64,000 nucleotides of DNA. Origin: Arabidopsis thaliana. Its lineage: Eukaryota; Streptophyta; Magnoliopsida; Brassicales; Brassicaceae. A program made the position numbers and the translations under genes. Below, in pieces: positions 11,556-23,618 of the stretch. How positions within the stretch are numbered: position 1 is the first letter of the stretch; each line of letters begins with the position of its first letter. A model generated the notes under the pieces. That model ran no database searches, had not been told where the DNA came from, and saw only the letters and a list, made by a program, of their open reading frames with translations. Location of the stretch: NCBI RefSeq assembly GCF_000001735.4, contig NC_003070.9, forward strand, positions 26,521,971-26,585,970, written 5' to 3'.

Positions 11556-11603
11556 TGGGCCAATTTAGGTGGGCCTTTTCGTATTTAACTTGGTAAATGG
11601 GCC
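11556..11603. promoter_or_regulatory. Cluster of three TGGGCC (site II) motifs
   Basis: TGGGCC occurs at 11556-11561, 11570-11575 and 11598-11603, just upstream of the leader of the PRP31-like gene. Site II motifs are typical of TCP-regulated housekeeping promoters in Arabidopsis. Their presence suggests that the truncated gene still has a working promoter. Confidence 0.5.
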
Positions 11604-12196
11604 TCTGCAAATTCCCGTTTAGGAATCATATCATCTTACTATTACTTTTCTAGAAATATTCTATTTACAATAGTTACTCTTTTGAGTTCCTTTACTTATT
11701 TTGATAAATACATTTATATAAAGAAAATTCTAAATCAACTACTTTTAAATAGCAAAAAGTTAATAATTTTTTTTGCAACAACAAAAAAAAGAAGCTAATC
11801 TAAAACGAATAGTCACTACAATTTCGTTCTAGGTAATAGATGGGACAATGATACCGTATAGAAGTTTTTATGTAATAAAATTGTAATGATCAATGGCTTC
11901 AATGCCAAGAAGTTTTAACAATTAACATACACATATAATCTGGAAAAAGAGAGAAAGAAGGAAAGTTCAAATCTTCGTTCAAACATCAATTAGACAAATA
12001 TAGAAGTTTCAAACGTTGGTTACAGCTTTATTGTTTGAGCTTTTGAAATAGAAGCAGCAAAGTTGAAGTTTTGAATTAACAAAAAGAAATCAAAGAAGTT
12101 GGAGAGGAATCATCAACATGAGAGAATGAAGAAAGATGAGTCAAAGTGTCTTTTTTTATCTCAAAAGAGTTTTATATGTTCCGGTAGCTTTCTTTC

Positions 12197-14535
12197 TTAA
12201 GAGAAGGCAAAAGCAGGAGTGGTCTTGAAATCGAGCTCCCAGAGATCAAACGTTCCTTTGACGAAATTGTAGTGACCTCCTCTTATTGCAAGTGTGTTCT
12301 TCACCACCTCAGCTCTCACGAATGGGTACGAAAGCAAGTTTCCAAGCGATACGTTCACAGCTTCCTGCACAAGATAACACATTTATTGATAAGCCATTTC
12401 TCAAGAACATAAGTAAACAGAGCAAAGATAGTTATTATTACCTTCTCACACTTGTTGCATTGATCATCGTAGCTCAAGTCTTTATGTTCCTCCTTGATCT
12501 TGTTCCTCGCTGATGCGCCTATCTTCACCCAATTTTCAATGAAGTCACTGCCATTGTTTAGAGGATTTCCATCGTGTTAGAGATCGATTAATCTTATCAT
12601 CTCAAAGACTCAAACTTATCCCACAAGAAAGTCATATATCGAACAATCTTGATTCACAACTCAGGCTAAATCAAGATTAATGAGTTAGTAATTACCTTTG
12701 AGTTGGGGCAGCATCATCTTCAATGGACATGAGTCCCTTAATACCACCACAGCAGCTATGGCCTATCACCAAAATGTTCTCCACCTACAAATAAATTGAT
12801 ACTATTAAAAAAAGTGAACTGTTGACTCTGAATAAAAAAGTAGTTGCAAGTTGATGCATTAAGACCCATTTCTAATATCGAACATTATCCAAAAATGATT
12901 CAAAAAAGATAATCCTAGTGGCTAAAAGGAAAAGGAGAACAGGGTTTAGGTGGATGAAATGGGTCCAAATAACAGAGTGACTAGACATCAACTTTTAGTA
13001 AGAACCATGTGCAAGCAAAAATGCATAACAACGACTTAAAATAATGAGCACTATGAAAAGAGCCAAACTTTGGATGATTACTGATAAGTGATAACTTATA
13101 AGAATACTAACAAAGTTTGCTTATTTATTAATTCAATCTAAGTGTCTATCCTTAAAAATAGGTATATTTTGTTCATGTACCTTGAGATGTACAACTGCGT
13201 ATTCAACGGCGGCGCCAACTCCAGAGTGTCTCTTCTGATAAATTATCAAAACCACTTTGGTGTTAGTTATTTGATCTCAGACAAGAACAAGAGTGAAATG
13301 GCTTGGTAATGAACCTGGTCAAAAGGTGGAACCATATTGGCTATGTTTCTGACAACAAAAGCCTCACCAGGTTGGAAATTCAAGATGTGAGATGGACAAA
13401 CTCGAGAATCAGAGCAAGCAAACACCAGAAACTGCCATAATCAAAAAAAAAAAATCAACATCATTTTCAAATTCATTAACTCTATAATAAGAAAGTGGAC
13501 CATCTTTGGTTCCAATAATTGTTTTTGCTAATTCATAAAGTCAAACATCATCGTTGGATTATTAAAAAGCTTGTCACACTCTTTTGTTCGTATTAACCTA
13601 TTTTTTAGGTATTAGTCAAAGAAGAAAATAAGTAAATGAACAGAGAAAAAGAGAGAGATTTGAGAAAAGCTAAAACCTTTGGGGTCTGAGTCTTGGCAAG
13701 ATGATTGAACAAAGTACTATTCTTCCTGAAAAAAATTATGAACAGAGAGATTTCATCAAAATCCATGAATCAACCTTAAAAAAAATTCAGAATTTCTTTT
13801 TAAAAAACCACCTTTTTATGTTTCTGTTATTGCATATACTAATTGGAATATACCTTCTTAATACAATTTAATTAGCTTTTAATCACCTTTTTTTAGCACT
13901 ATCACATGAATAAAAACAGTAATGCTAAGTGAATAAGAAAAAATAAAGGTAGGTTTATCATTAATGGACCACTCCACCGTCATGAAAATTCTTCTTTACA
14001 GAACAAAAACGAATTTAATTATATTCTTTTCCTTAAATAACGTTAAAAAGTTTAGTAATTTAAATACTTACAAATATTTCTCGGTTTTGAATTGAGTAAA
14101 ACCGGTCTTGATTCGTTCAATTGCGTCTGAATTGCTTGAGTCAAGCTCCTTTAGCTCCGCCGTCAACGCTTTGATCTTCGCGGCGGCGACGTTTCCGAGA
14201 TCCGCTTTCGTACTGTAAAAAAAACGCGGAAATGTGAAACTTTTTTCCCAAGGTAAGTTGATCCAACGGTCAGGATCTGTCGTACGTGTACGGATTCCAA
14301 AATGTTTGGTCATGAAGAAAACACAAACGCGCAAATCAAAAGAAAACAAAAAACTCTGATTTTTTTTTCCGATTCAACGCTTTGATTTTGGCGTTGATTA
14401 TGGAGAAATTGTGGGAGGAAAAAAAAGAGGAATATGCCGACACTTTCTAATGATGGTACTATGAGTCAGAGAGAGTGTGTACCTGAGAAGATCATTGAGT
14501 CCTTTAATGGCGGCTTCGTACGATTCCGTTGCCAT
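12197..14535 (-). CDS. BCA4: Beta carbonic anhydrase 4, short (258 residue) isoform
   Basis: Interconverts CO2 and bicarbonate using an active-site zinc. Coding exons in transcription order: 14483-14535, 14072-14212, 13677-13725, 13315-13431, 13181-13234, 12696-12784, 12442-12547, 12197-12364. They sum to 777 nt, or 258 residues, the known length of the short isoform. Zinc-site sequence is visible: FACSDSRV with the Cys and Asp-Arg pair, and [13 protein letters not shown] with the His and second Cys. No transit peptide is present, consistent with a cytosolic enzyme. A TATA box at 14746-14753 lies about 210 bases upstream of this ATG, inside the first intron of the long isoform. It matches AT1G70410. 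Confidence 0.95.
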
Positions 14536-14745
14536 TTCGTCTTTTTCCTAATGAATACAAACAACAACAAGTAATTTTAATCGGTGAAATTTGACGATGT
14601 TGAAACATGAAAATTGGATCTGATGAGAGAAACCTTAAAGGATCACAAAAGCAGAGGAGGTTTTTTTTTTCTTTCTCTGGAGAGTAAAATCCTTATCGAA
14701 GAATGTGAAATCAGTTAATGCAGTAGTAGTAGAGATGGATATTGG

Positions 14746-14753
14746 TATTTATA
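14746..14753 (-). promoter_or_regulatory. Internal TATA box for the short BCA4 transcript
   Basis: The minus strand reads CTATAAATACC. It is placed to start transcription near 14715-14720, between the two alternative first exons, which gives an unspliced leader of about 180 bases to the ATG at 14535. Confidence 0.6.
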
Positions 14754-15433
14754 GGCCTAGAGCTCTATTATGCCATTTGGTTCTACTCTTACATTTTCTT
14801 TTTTACAAGGGAAAAAAAAAAGAAACTCCACAAAAATGGGAAGGTTTATATTATATTAAAAAATCTTTTTGTGGGATGGTGATTTGATAAAACTATTTTA
14901 AAATTTTGGGGTGAAATGGTTTTGATTGAGGAGGAATAATTAAGCATGTGGCTGTATGTCTCGGTACTGATTAAAATGAAATTATAAACCCATTTGAATT
15001 TCCAAGTACATTTTTTTTATAAATGCAAATTTCATTCGAATGTCTACATTGACTAGAATAGTTTTTTTCTACCTCATTTGACCAAATAAATGATCTCGAC
15101 TTGAAAAGTAAACGCAGGGCAAAAAGCATATGGTAGTAAGTAGTAATTTTTATTTTGGTGAAGGCAAATTGGTCTGCGTCTTTTCCGATAGGCCGGTGGC
15201 CAATGACAAAGCAGGATAAGTCAACCAAGGCAAGCCTTACAGGCTGACACGGTCATGTTTTTAACGGACTTGCCAGTTGGCATCTACGCGTCACCAGTTT
15301 ACTTAATTATTACTTTCTCTATATACATTTCGTCACTTTATATACATACTATAATCTAATAATCCTCTCGAAGTTTCAAAAATAGCTTGAGTATTTTTCT
15401 CATAAGCAAATTTGAGTTGTTGCTGGGACTTAC

Positions 15434-15487
15434 CGGGGAGGTTTTAGCGCAGCAGAACATGAAACATTTTCCGAATGCAGGAGCCAT
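15434..15487 (-). CDS. BCA4: Alternative first exon of BCA4 (280 residue isoform)
   Basis: The minus strand reads MAPAFGKCFMFCCAKTSP and ends at a consensus donor. It splices to an acceptor at 14548-14550 that extends the next exon to 14547 and adds EKDE before the downstream Met. The full long form then sums to 843 nt, 280 residues. The extra N-terminus is Cys-rich (CFMFCC) and could be lipidated, which would fit the plasma-membrane location known for the long BCA4 form; the lipidation is inference. Confidence 0.9.
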
Positions 15488-17869
15488 TATAAATGATCTC
15501 TTCCTTTGCTTCTCCTACCAACCTGTCCAGTCCAAACCCGTAATCTTATTATTACAAATACATCTAAAAATAAAGTATAGGAGTTTTCTCATTGTTACTT
15601 ACAATCGACTACATTATTAACTACTCACGTCGGCATTCAATTTATTAAATTCATAACTGAATTATAATTTTATTATATTCTGAAGACTAATAATGCGATG
15701 GCTGAATCACAACAAATTAAAATAGATGGATGATCTAAATCCGGAATGGTTCTCTGACTCTTTAGTTCCATATATAAAATATTCCTTTATACATATTTTC
15801 AAACTTTTTTGGGGCTTAAAAATGCTCAAGTAACGCAAGCTGGCTTTTCATTGGACCGTAAGGTTCATTTCCATCAACCATTATTGTATATGACTATACT
15901 CATTGCCATGAATAATTCAAGTTTTATTCTATCATATTAAGTTCTAACGTATTTTGGGAAAAAAATGCTCATTAATTGTCAACAAACAAACCATACACTT
16001 CTTAGTTTTTCAAACATGAACTTGAAATGAAGTTTTTGTGTTCTCCTTTTAGTGTGGAAAAATGGATTCAGTTTTTTAGTATAAAAAAGGGTTTTGGTAA
16101 TCGACAATAATTAAATTAAAAAGAAGATAAATTACGAATGAAATACCTAAATGTTAGGGGAAGAAGAAGCTCTTGGTAAGGCTCTTCCTAGCTCTTCGAC
16201 AACCCTATGGACGTGGTAACAGTTTGAAGATGATGAGGCAGAGGATTTTGGGAATTGAAATAAGTAAACAAATAAATAAATAAAAATCTTAATTTATATG
16301 GGAAGAAGATTGGATATGGGTTTTTGGATTTTCGAGGTTTCAAGGAATTATGACGACCGTTCGAGCAATGTGGGGGTTTCTGTTATGGGATAGAGAAAGC
16401 GAAAGGTGAGTGAAGCTGGACTTCTTCTTCTTCTTCTTCTTCCATGTTTTTTCTTTTTATTTGTTTCTGCTGTTTATTTAGTAAAAATCATAATAAGACC
16501 TGTAAATATTTATTGACATTATGAGAAAACACTAAAACTATGCTAGAAGATAATCTCATGAGATTTTATTCTTTTTATATGCTTTCATATTTATTATAAC
16601 TTGTTCTACTATTTAAAGTAAATTCACTAATATAACAAAAGTTAAAATCAAATTTCTATAACAGACCATTTATTACTTTTAATAATTATTTGTCAACAGT
16701 TCTACTAATTATATAAATTTTGTATATCTTTTGGATCTAAACTAATGTATGAACGAAGTAGTGATGAAATTATTATCCAAGACCTGAAATCTGTTTCGCT
16801 TCGAAAATTAGACTATATAAATTCAGATCAGGATAGCATAAATTTATGGTAATGTTGTAATTTCATGACTAGCCGTTAATAGGGCTTGCAAGTTGCACCT
16901 CTCATTCATGTAATGGACTATTAGATTTAAAACAACCCAAACCAAAGATAACTTTAGCGACACTACAAATTTTCATGTAATGGGCTATTAGATTTAAAAC
17001 AACCAAAATTGCTAATTTTCACAACCAGTACTTTTTCTTGGGCTTGATGTTTCAATTCATGCCCCATTCATCAGCATAAACTCTCACTTGACTTCAAATA
17101 CCTTTCGATGATGAATGGGGCATGACTATTTCTGAATGGTGTTAGTCACCTGGACCCGAATTATAGGCCTATCATTCTTACTTTGGCCCAAATATTTATC
17201 TGGCCCTCTTACATATAATATAAGCACTTTTAAAGCTATAGCTGTATGTACTCTTGTATTAGGAGGCATATTGAGTTTGGTGTGATGTATAATGTGTAAT
17301 GTGTTGTCACTTGTCACTACCAATACAGGTTTGTACTTTTACTATGTTTAAATAATTTGATACCTAACTTAATAGTGTCGGTAAACAGAAGTTGTAAAAA
17401 CTAAGCTATCAAAAATAAATGCCTCAGGAAATCATTTATAGCCATCTCTAAAAATGTGTGTTTACATATCTGCGGCCATCGTTAATCAATTAGATAGAGA
17501 TAATATATTGCCTAAAAGAACAAGTTTTACTTTATTCCAGTAAAAAATTAATTCCTACTTTCAAAATAAAAAAAATAAAAAAATTAACGTGCGGACAAAT
17601 TTTGATATACCAAAATATATTATTGACAAACTTAAATTCCAAAAAAGATCGATGAATCTTTTCTCTACTACTTTCAAAATCAAAAAATACTTTACATCAA
17701 AGAAGAAAAAAAACTAATCAAATGATACAAACGAAAAGTTAATAAGTAAAGTTTCACTTTTACTTACAAAAAGAAGGTTTTATAATACACAGAAACCAAA
17801 AAAAAGGTTAGATATATACAAAAGGCAAAGATTTGTCGGTAGAGATTTTGGTACGACAGATCGGTTTAA
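15488..17869. other. BCA4 upstream region
   Basis: No independent gene is supported. A minus-strand TATA-like word (TATAAATT, near 16296-16303) is followed by a stretch free of ATG with a GTATTT donor near 16149. An acceptor-like GGACTGGACAG lies near 15521-15531. Together these could be a noncoding first exon and leader intron for the long BCA4 transcript; this is inference. A GAA/TTC trinucleotide run lies at about 16422-16442. The rest is AT-rich. Confidence 0.4.
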
Positions 17870-18700
17870 TCAATAGGGATGAACATTTCTGGTTAAACCA
17901 TTAACATTAGTGAAGAACCCAACATGTTTATACGGAAGATACGATCTTCGTTTCCCTTCTTCTCTCATTGCTCTGTTTCTCATATACAATTTCTCATGTG
18001 CCGATTTCGTTCTCATCTTATCCTTCTTCTTATCCGTCTTCGTTTTCTCTTTCCCTTTCTCCGACGACTTCACCACACCACTCAATCTCGCCGCCGTAGA
18101 CGACGTCGACGATGTAGATGAAGAGCCGTTGCTTAAAAACACAAACGCATCTTTTCCATCACTGTTACTTCTCAAAACAAGATCTCTAAATCTCCATAGC
18201 TTTGAGAACCCTGTTGAGTTACTTTTCCGACAAGTCTCTGGTGATGCTTGCTCCACCGTACGATTTGTCCATGAACAATATGGACCCACCGTATCTGACT
18301 CTTCTTCTTCTTCTTCTGTGGTTGTGGATTCAACGAAGAGTTTCTTGAGAGGTGAACGTAAAGTTTTTTCCTCTGGATCATCGAAGAAAATATTCCGGTT
18401 AAACAGAGGATAAACCGGTCGGATCTGACCGTCTTCGAATGCTTCATCTGCGGTTATCGGTGAATTATCTGCGTTTACACTTGCGAATGAGAAATCTTCT
18501 TCTCTTCCTTCATCATCTTTATCAGTTCCGTTCTGATTCCACCATGAATCATCATCTCTGTTTTCTTCCTCTTTAGAACTAATCTTCAGTTTAGAGCCAA
18601 AATCGTCGTTTAGTTCGCCGTAAACTTCTGAAAATCTCTCTTTTCCGGCGAATCTCGGCGCCGGAGACGAAGGAGAAATAACTTGCATCTTTTTTATCAA
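17870..18700 (-). CDS. DUF1645 family protein
   Basis: A single exon of 276 codons, with a second Met five codons in, corresponding by position to AT1G70420. The family is plant-specific and associated with stress response; its biochemical role is unknown. Visible features are an acidic N-terminal half with FSFASVNAD and PVYPLFNR, a run of glutamates encoded by a TTC/GAA repeat near 18300-18317, a Ser/Thr-rich stretch, and a strongly basic segment (EKGKEKTKTDKKKDKMRTKS) before a conserved HEKLYMRNRAMREEGKRRSY and YLPYKHVGFF near the C-terminus. The basic run suggests nuclear import, which is inference. No membrane segment or signal peptide is present. Confidence 0.85.
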   Translation of the reverse strand: MIKKMQVISPSSPAPRFAGKERFSEVYGELNDDFGSKLKISSKEEENRDDDSWWNQNGTDKDDEGREEDFSFASVNADNSPITADEAFEDGQIRPVYPLFNRNIFFDDPEEKTLRSPLKKLFVESTTTEEEEEESDTVGPYCSWTNRTVEQASPETCRKSNSTGFSKLWRFRDLVLRSNSDGKDAFVFLSNGSSSTSSTSSTAARLSGVVKSSEKGKEKTKTDKKKDKMRTKSAHEKLYMRNRAMREEGKRRSYLPYKHVGFFTNVNGLTRNVHPY

Positions 18701-21700
18701 TCAGATCTTAAAACACATAAACACAAAAAGTTTCTCTCTGTTTTTGTCTGAAAAGTCTGAAATAAGAGAGAGTATTTTTGTTGAGGTTTGATAAAAATAG
18801 GTGAAGCTTTGCTCTCTTTTATATATGGTTGGATATTTTAGCTTCCCAATCTCTCAACACCTCTCCTTTTCTTACTATTTTTTTAATAAATTATTTTGTT
18901 TATGAAAAACTTAAATTAGTTGACAAAATATCCGTCATTTTTGGTTAGTTGATAATAAATTACTGAAATGAATTTTATCCATATCTATAAAAAAAATAAT
19001 CTGAATACGTTTTTTTTTTGCGTTTAATAAATTTAGATTCTAGAATAACAAGGTTGTTTTCAAATTATTATCAAACATTCAAACTCTACTGCAACGGTAT
19101 CTTTAGAAATTACGAACTAAAAAAGTCTAAAATTGTTTGCATGTATACTTTTTGACCAGAAGAAATAGAGAAAAAAATACATATGATTGGACCGTAAACT
19201 TTTGAATAAACTTTCAGATTTTCCTCCAATCTAGTCACACAAATATGAATACAAAAGACACACACACAAATTAGATTATTTTCTTCTCTCCCAATTATTA
19301 CAAAAACATTTCACCAATTTGACCAAGAGAGCAAACAAAACTTTTCTAAGCATTTCTCGGTTGAAGTAAAAACGCGTTATGCCGTGATGGGCAATGAACA
19401 TGAAAAGAAGCTGACGATAGAATCATAGTTATCTTTTAGTTGTTAGAGAAACCACTTGTTCGAGAAGCAAAAACCGGACTTGTTCAATGCCCTGACATGT
19501 GTAATGACGTGGAAGGTTGCTTAAGGTCCACGTGTTGACCTTGGAGATATATGAAGTCTTCGAGAAGCTCACTAGGTTTTCTTGTGTAATGTGTTGTGTG
19601 AAGTTGACCTAAATCAATATTATGCCTTTGGGTGAATCTTGACCAATGTGGCTATGGTCAACGCGATTAGCAGACTTTCACTTCCCCTTACGTATGGAGT
19701 TATTTGGCCAGGGTCATGGACTAATGGTTTTACGATGTTAACTTTGTATACGGTTCTCAAATTGGTAAGATATATCATGTAAGATATCTTGTAGAAAATT
19801 TCGATATTTATTTTGTTGATATTTTTTAAATTTCGTAACATAGATATCTTTTAGATATTTTGTAGGCTTAGGATTTTCGGTCCACACTGATTTTGTCTGG
19901 TTCAAAGATAGTTGTGATAATGTATGTGGTAGACCGTGATCTACTAAAACGTACGTTACTTTTTAGAATCGAAGGTTGTATTTTACTTGGATCTAATAAA
20001 ATCGAAACAAATAAATTAAACCCACCTCATGTTAATACAATATTTAACTTATAAGTCATAAACTTGGAAAAAATAGATTAGAGAGCAACCACATGAAGTG
20101 ATATGTAGTTTCTTCTAGTTTTCGATGTTTATGTTATTTTAAATAATAATATTTAGTGATCTGAATCCCAAATATCATATCGTAGTTGTCTGATAATCAA
20201 CTAATTCGAGTGAAGATTTTACTTTTCTTACTAAAATTTTTATTGGAGATTACAAAATTGAAATTAAAAATGTAAACTAATTTCCTTATAAAACAAAATT
20301 ACAAGATATTGATTTATAATAAAAAGATTATACAATAGCCTTGGAAAAAACCAAGATCACTAAATAAATAAATAAAACAAAAATTGAACATCAGGAAAAA
20401 AGATTAAAATAGTATGAACAGTTACTATTTCGGTTGGCGGAAACATATAATTTATTTATGATCTTATGGTTTTGGGATGTGAGCAAATTTCATAATATTA
20501 TCCTCCCATCAAATTAGCCACATGTTCGGTCATTAAGTATCCACGTAAATACGAACATACCGACCAAGAGTTATGAGAAGGAAGTGGCAAATAGTGTTAG
20601 GCAGTGTATTGTTCCATTTATGGTGGTGTGGCATAAATGGAATTTGGTCGCTGTTGGTTAGTTGGTGACTCACTCTCGATCGTGCACTGTATTAGTATTT
20701 TAAAATATAAACAAACTGATAAAGTAGTATCATATAATAGTGTTTTACTTACTATCCGTAGAAATTGGAACGCATTATCGCATAAAAAGTGATTCGTAAT
20801 TGGTTAAAAGGGACATTTAACTTTACCATAGGTAACTATATTAGAATCCTCTGTCCACCATAGAAGAGATTATTCTATTTTGATCCTCATCAATAATTGA
20901 AGTAAATTAGTTATGTACACATTAGTTTCTCTTATAATCCGCGTGATTACTTATGGATGACAATGATAATTTCACATAAATAATCAAGTGAATATGATTA
21001 CGTAGCAATTAACAAAGGTGTTAGATTTTTTACTTCATAGAACAAAATACGATAGTTTACAAGTAATGTAAGTACTTGTAGTCATAGAGAATAATGCTTG
21101 TGTCCAAATTTAGAAATGGTTACTTGTTGATGCAGAAGATAGTTCAAACGTGGACATCAAGGATATAATGTCACATCGCCCGAATTAATTTAAACCGCGA
21201 AAATTATTCACATATTGATGGTCCCAAGTGATTAATTAATACAACAACTGAATTTGCATGCATACAATAATGAATACAAATTTTTTTTAAAAAAAAGTTT
21301 AGAAGAAAAACAAAAATTAGATTCTCATATGTAAGAAAATAGATTAATCAAAATTTTGTGTAAGTTCAACTAAATGGTTAATATGGTACGTAGATATGAT
21401 TATATGAAGCCATAAGAAACTTCATTTTCTTGAATAGACCATATATCTTAATTAAATGGTATTATACATCATCATATCACGAAATTGATAGATAATCTTA
21501 TCCGAAATTATAATGACAAATCGAGAAAAGCTTGTCCCCACACATGTGGCTTAAATAAAAGTCCATAATCCGACAGAACTTATACAATAACTTGTTTCGT
21601 TTGTTTGTATTTGGTTGAATTGAAACGATAGATCATTTGATATTCAAAAGGCCAAAGCTGCCGCAAATGCTTAACAACAATGCTAAATGTCTTTTGGCTT

Positions 21701-23618
21701 TTTTTTTCATTCGGTGTCGTTTTGGTATTTGGTCTATACATCTTTTCTGATGAAAGATCACAAAGATTCACGACAATTTATAACGAATAATTTTTCTCTG
21801 TTTCCGTTTTAGAATTTGACCCTTAGTTAATTTACTTCTTAGATCTTAGTTCTCAAGAGTCGGTCAATAGGATCTAGGAAATCATTTGACTTTTTTTCTG
21901 TCAACGATAATCGACTTTTTTTTATATGCGTGAGAACCAAGCATTACATGAGCCTTAATCAATTTTATATGAGTCAGAATTTACCTATGCAACTTCTCTG
22001 TGCAGTTGGACATTTTCCCACACTATTTGGTCTATAGAGTGTCAAAAAAGGCTTGTATATCGTCGCCAAAACTTTATTTTTATAAGAAAAATAGATTTCA
22101 TACAAAAATCTTCATCATTTGTTTACATAACTTTCAAAGCTGAATAACAGTGGATCTATTTCGGAAAATGAACTCAAATTTGGGATTGTTTAGGTTAGTG
22201 AAGATCTACTTTGGCTCGATTTGAGAAAGTTTAAATTCATTTTGACTTCTCTTTTTGTTCCTTATATATTATTGATCGTTATTAGATATCAAATGTCACT
22301 ATGCATGTTAGCTAAACATTCTTTGTGGGTCGTGTCGTGGCTGATCAGATGCTTATCGTGGACTTTGAAATCATAATAGACAAGACAAATGAACGGTTGA
22401 ACCGGCTTTACATACCTGGTTTCTAGCTAAACCAAACACAAGCTCGGTTTATCATTTTTGAACATTAAGAATCACGTAACAGAGCGTGTGTGCCTTCTAA
22501 AGAAAGGCTTTGTCTAGTTTTCTTCCTAAGACATGACAGAAAGTTTGGAAAGGCAACATGTTTGTGCAAAATATCAAAGGAAAAAGTTTCTGAGCTTCCT
22601 ATCAAAGCTTTATGCAAAGGCCTAGAGGATTAAAATTCATGCCTGCCAAAGATCAGAACAGTCATGAGGAGAGTCTCAAATGGGCCTTAGTAAGTAGCTG
22701 ATAGATTACATCAGCAAGGCTTCAAAAGAAGATACGAAAACATCAACAACCATTTGTTTTCCTCATGTTCAAAATGGCTTTATCTACATAAACCATTAAT
22801 ACAGGAAGAAGTCCATCGGTTCGTCTCTTCGATTATATGAAAAAACACAAATACATTTCATCAGTTTAAAGAGAAACAAAACAATTATATTTGATGAAGT
22901 GGTCAATGAATGGGTAAATATAAATCTTATTATATCTTTATGCTTAAGTTTTCTATATTTAGACAAAACAAAAAAAAAATTCAATAAAAACTGTAAAAAG
23001 AAAAAAAAATCTCTATATTTTTAATAAGTACCATTTTAACACTGTTATCCAAAATAATAAACTTATAAAGGTTTGTTATTTTACAGAGAGGAAAAAATTC
23101 ATAGAGAAAATCGGCATTAGTTTAATATTTCCTCAAAAGGGCAAAATAATAACTGAAAAAGAGAGAAAAAATCAGAAGAGGACGAAAAGAGAGGATCCAA
23201 TTAAAAATCGGATTAGATTTTTACTAAATCAAGACATTGTCTGGTCAAAATCACCAAAAAGAAAAAAAAGTTAGCCATAACAAAAAACTTGGATCCTTCA
23301 CCAACTCATCATCATTTTACATTGTGTTGTAAGATCTTCCTCCTATCTTTTTTCCTATGGACGATAGATTCGAATCTAACTTTCTCACCTTCATCACAAG
23401 ATCCTCGTCCTCTTTCTCGTAGCCTCCTCCTTCTACCTTCTACGCCACCTTTAAACCCAAACCAAATCTTTAATCATAACTCAAAACATTTTGCTCTCAA
23501 CAACAACGACAACAACAACCCACACAGGTTCTGTTTTTTCCCCTGCATTTGTGCCTCGTGTCAAAATCGTTTGGTGTTAGTTTTGGTTATTTATCGAAGT
23601 TTGTGTAGGAATTAGAGA
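18701..23618. other. Large gene-poor intergenic region between divergent genes
   Basis: About 4.9 kb with no supportable coding frame or RNA gene. It carries the promoter of the DUF1645 gene at its left end and the leader of the kinase gene at its right end (about 23280-23618). The middle is AT-rich with no recognisable transposon termini. Confidence 0.6.

Noticed and set aside
17910-18413. 167-codon plus-strand frame
   Set aside because: Antisense shadow of the DUF1645 gene; its poly-Ser run is the complement of the glutamate repeat.
23289-23615. Frame ending 3 bases before the kinase ATG
   Set aside because: It has no ATG start; the nominal first residue is TTG. It lies in the kinase leader.
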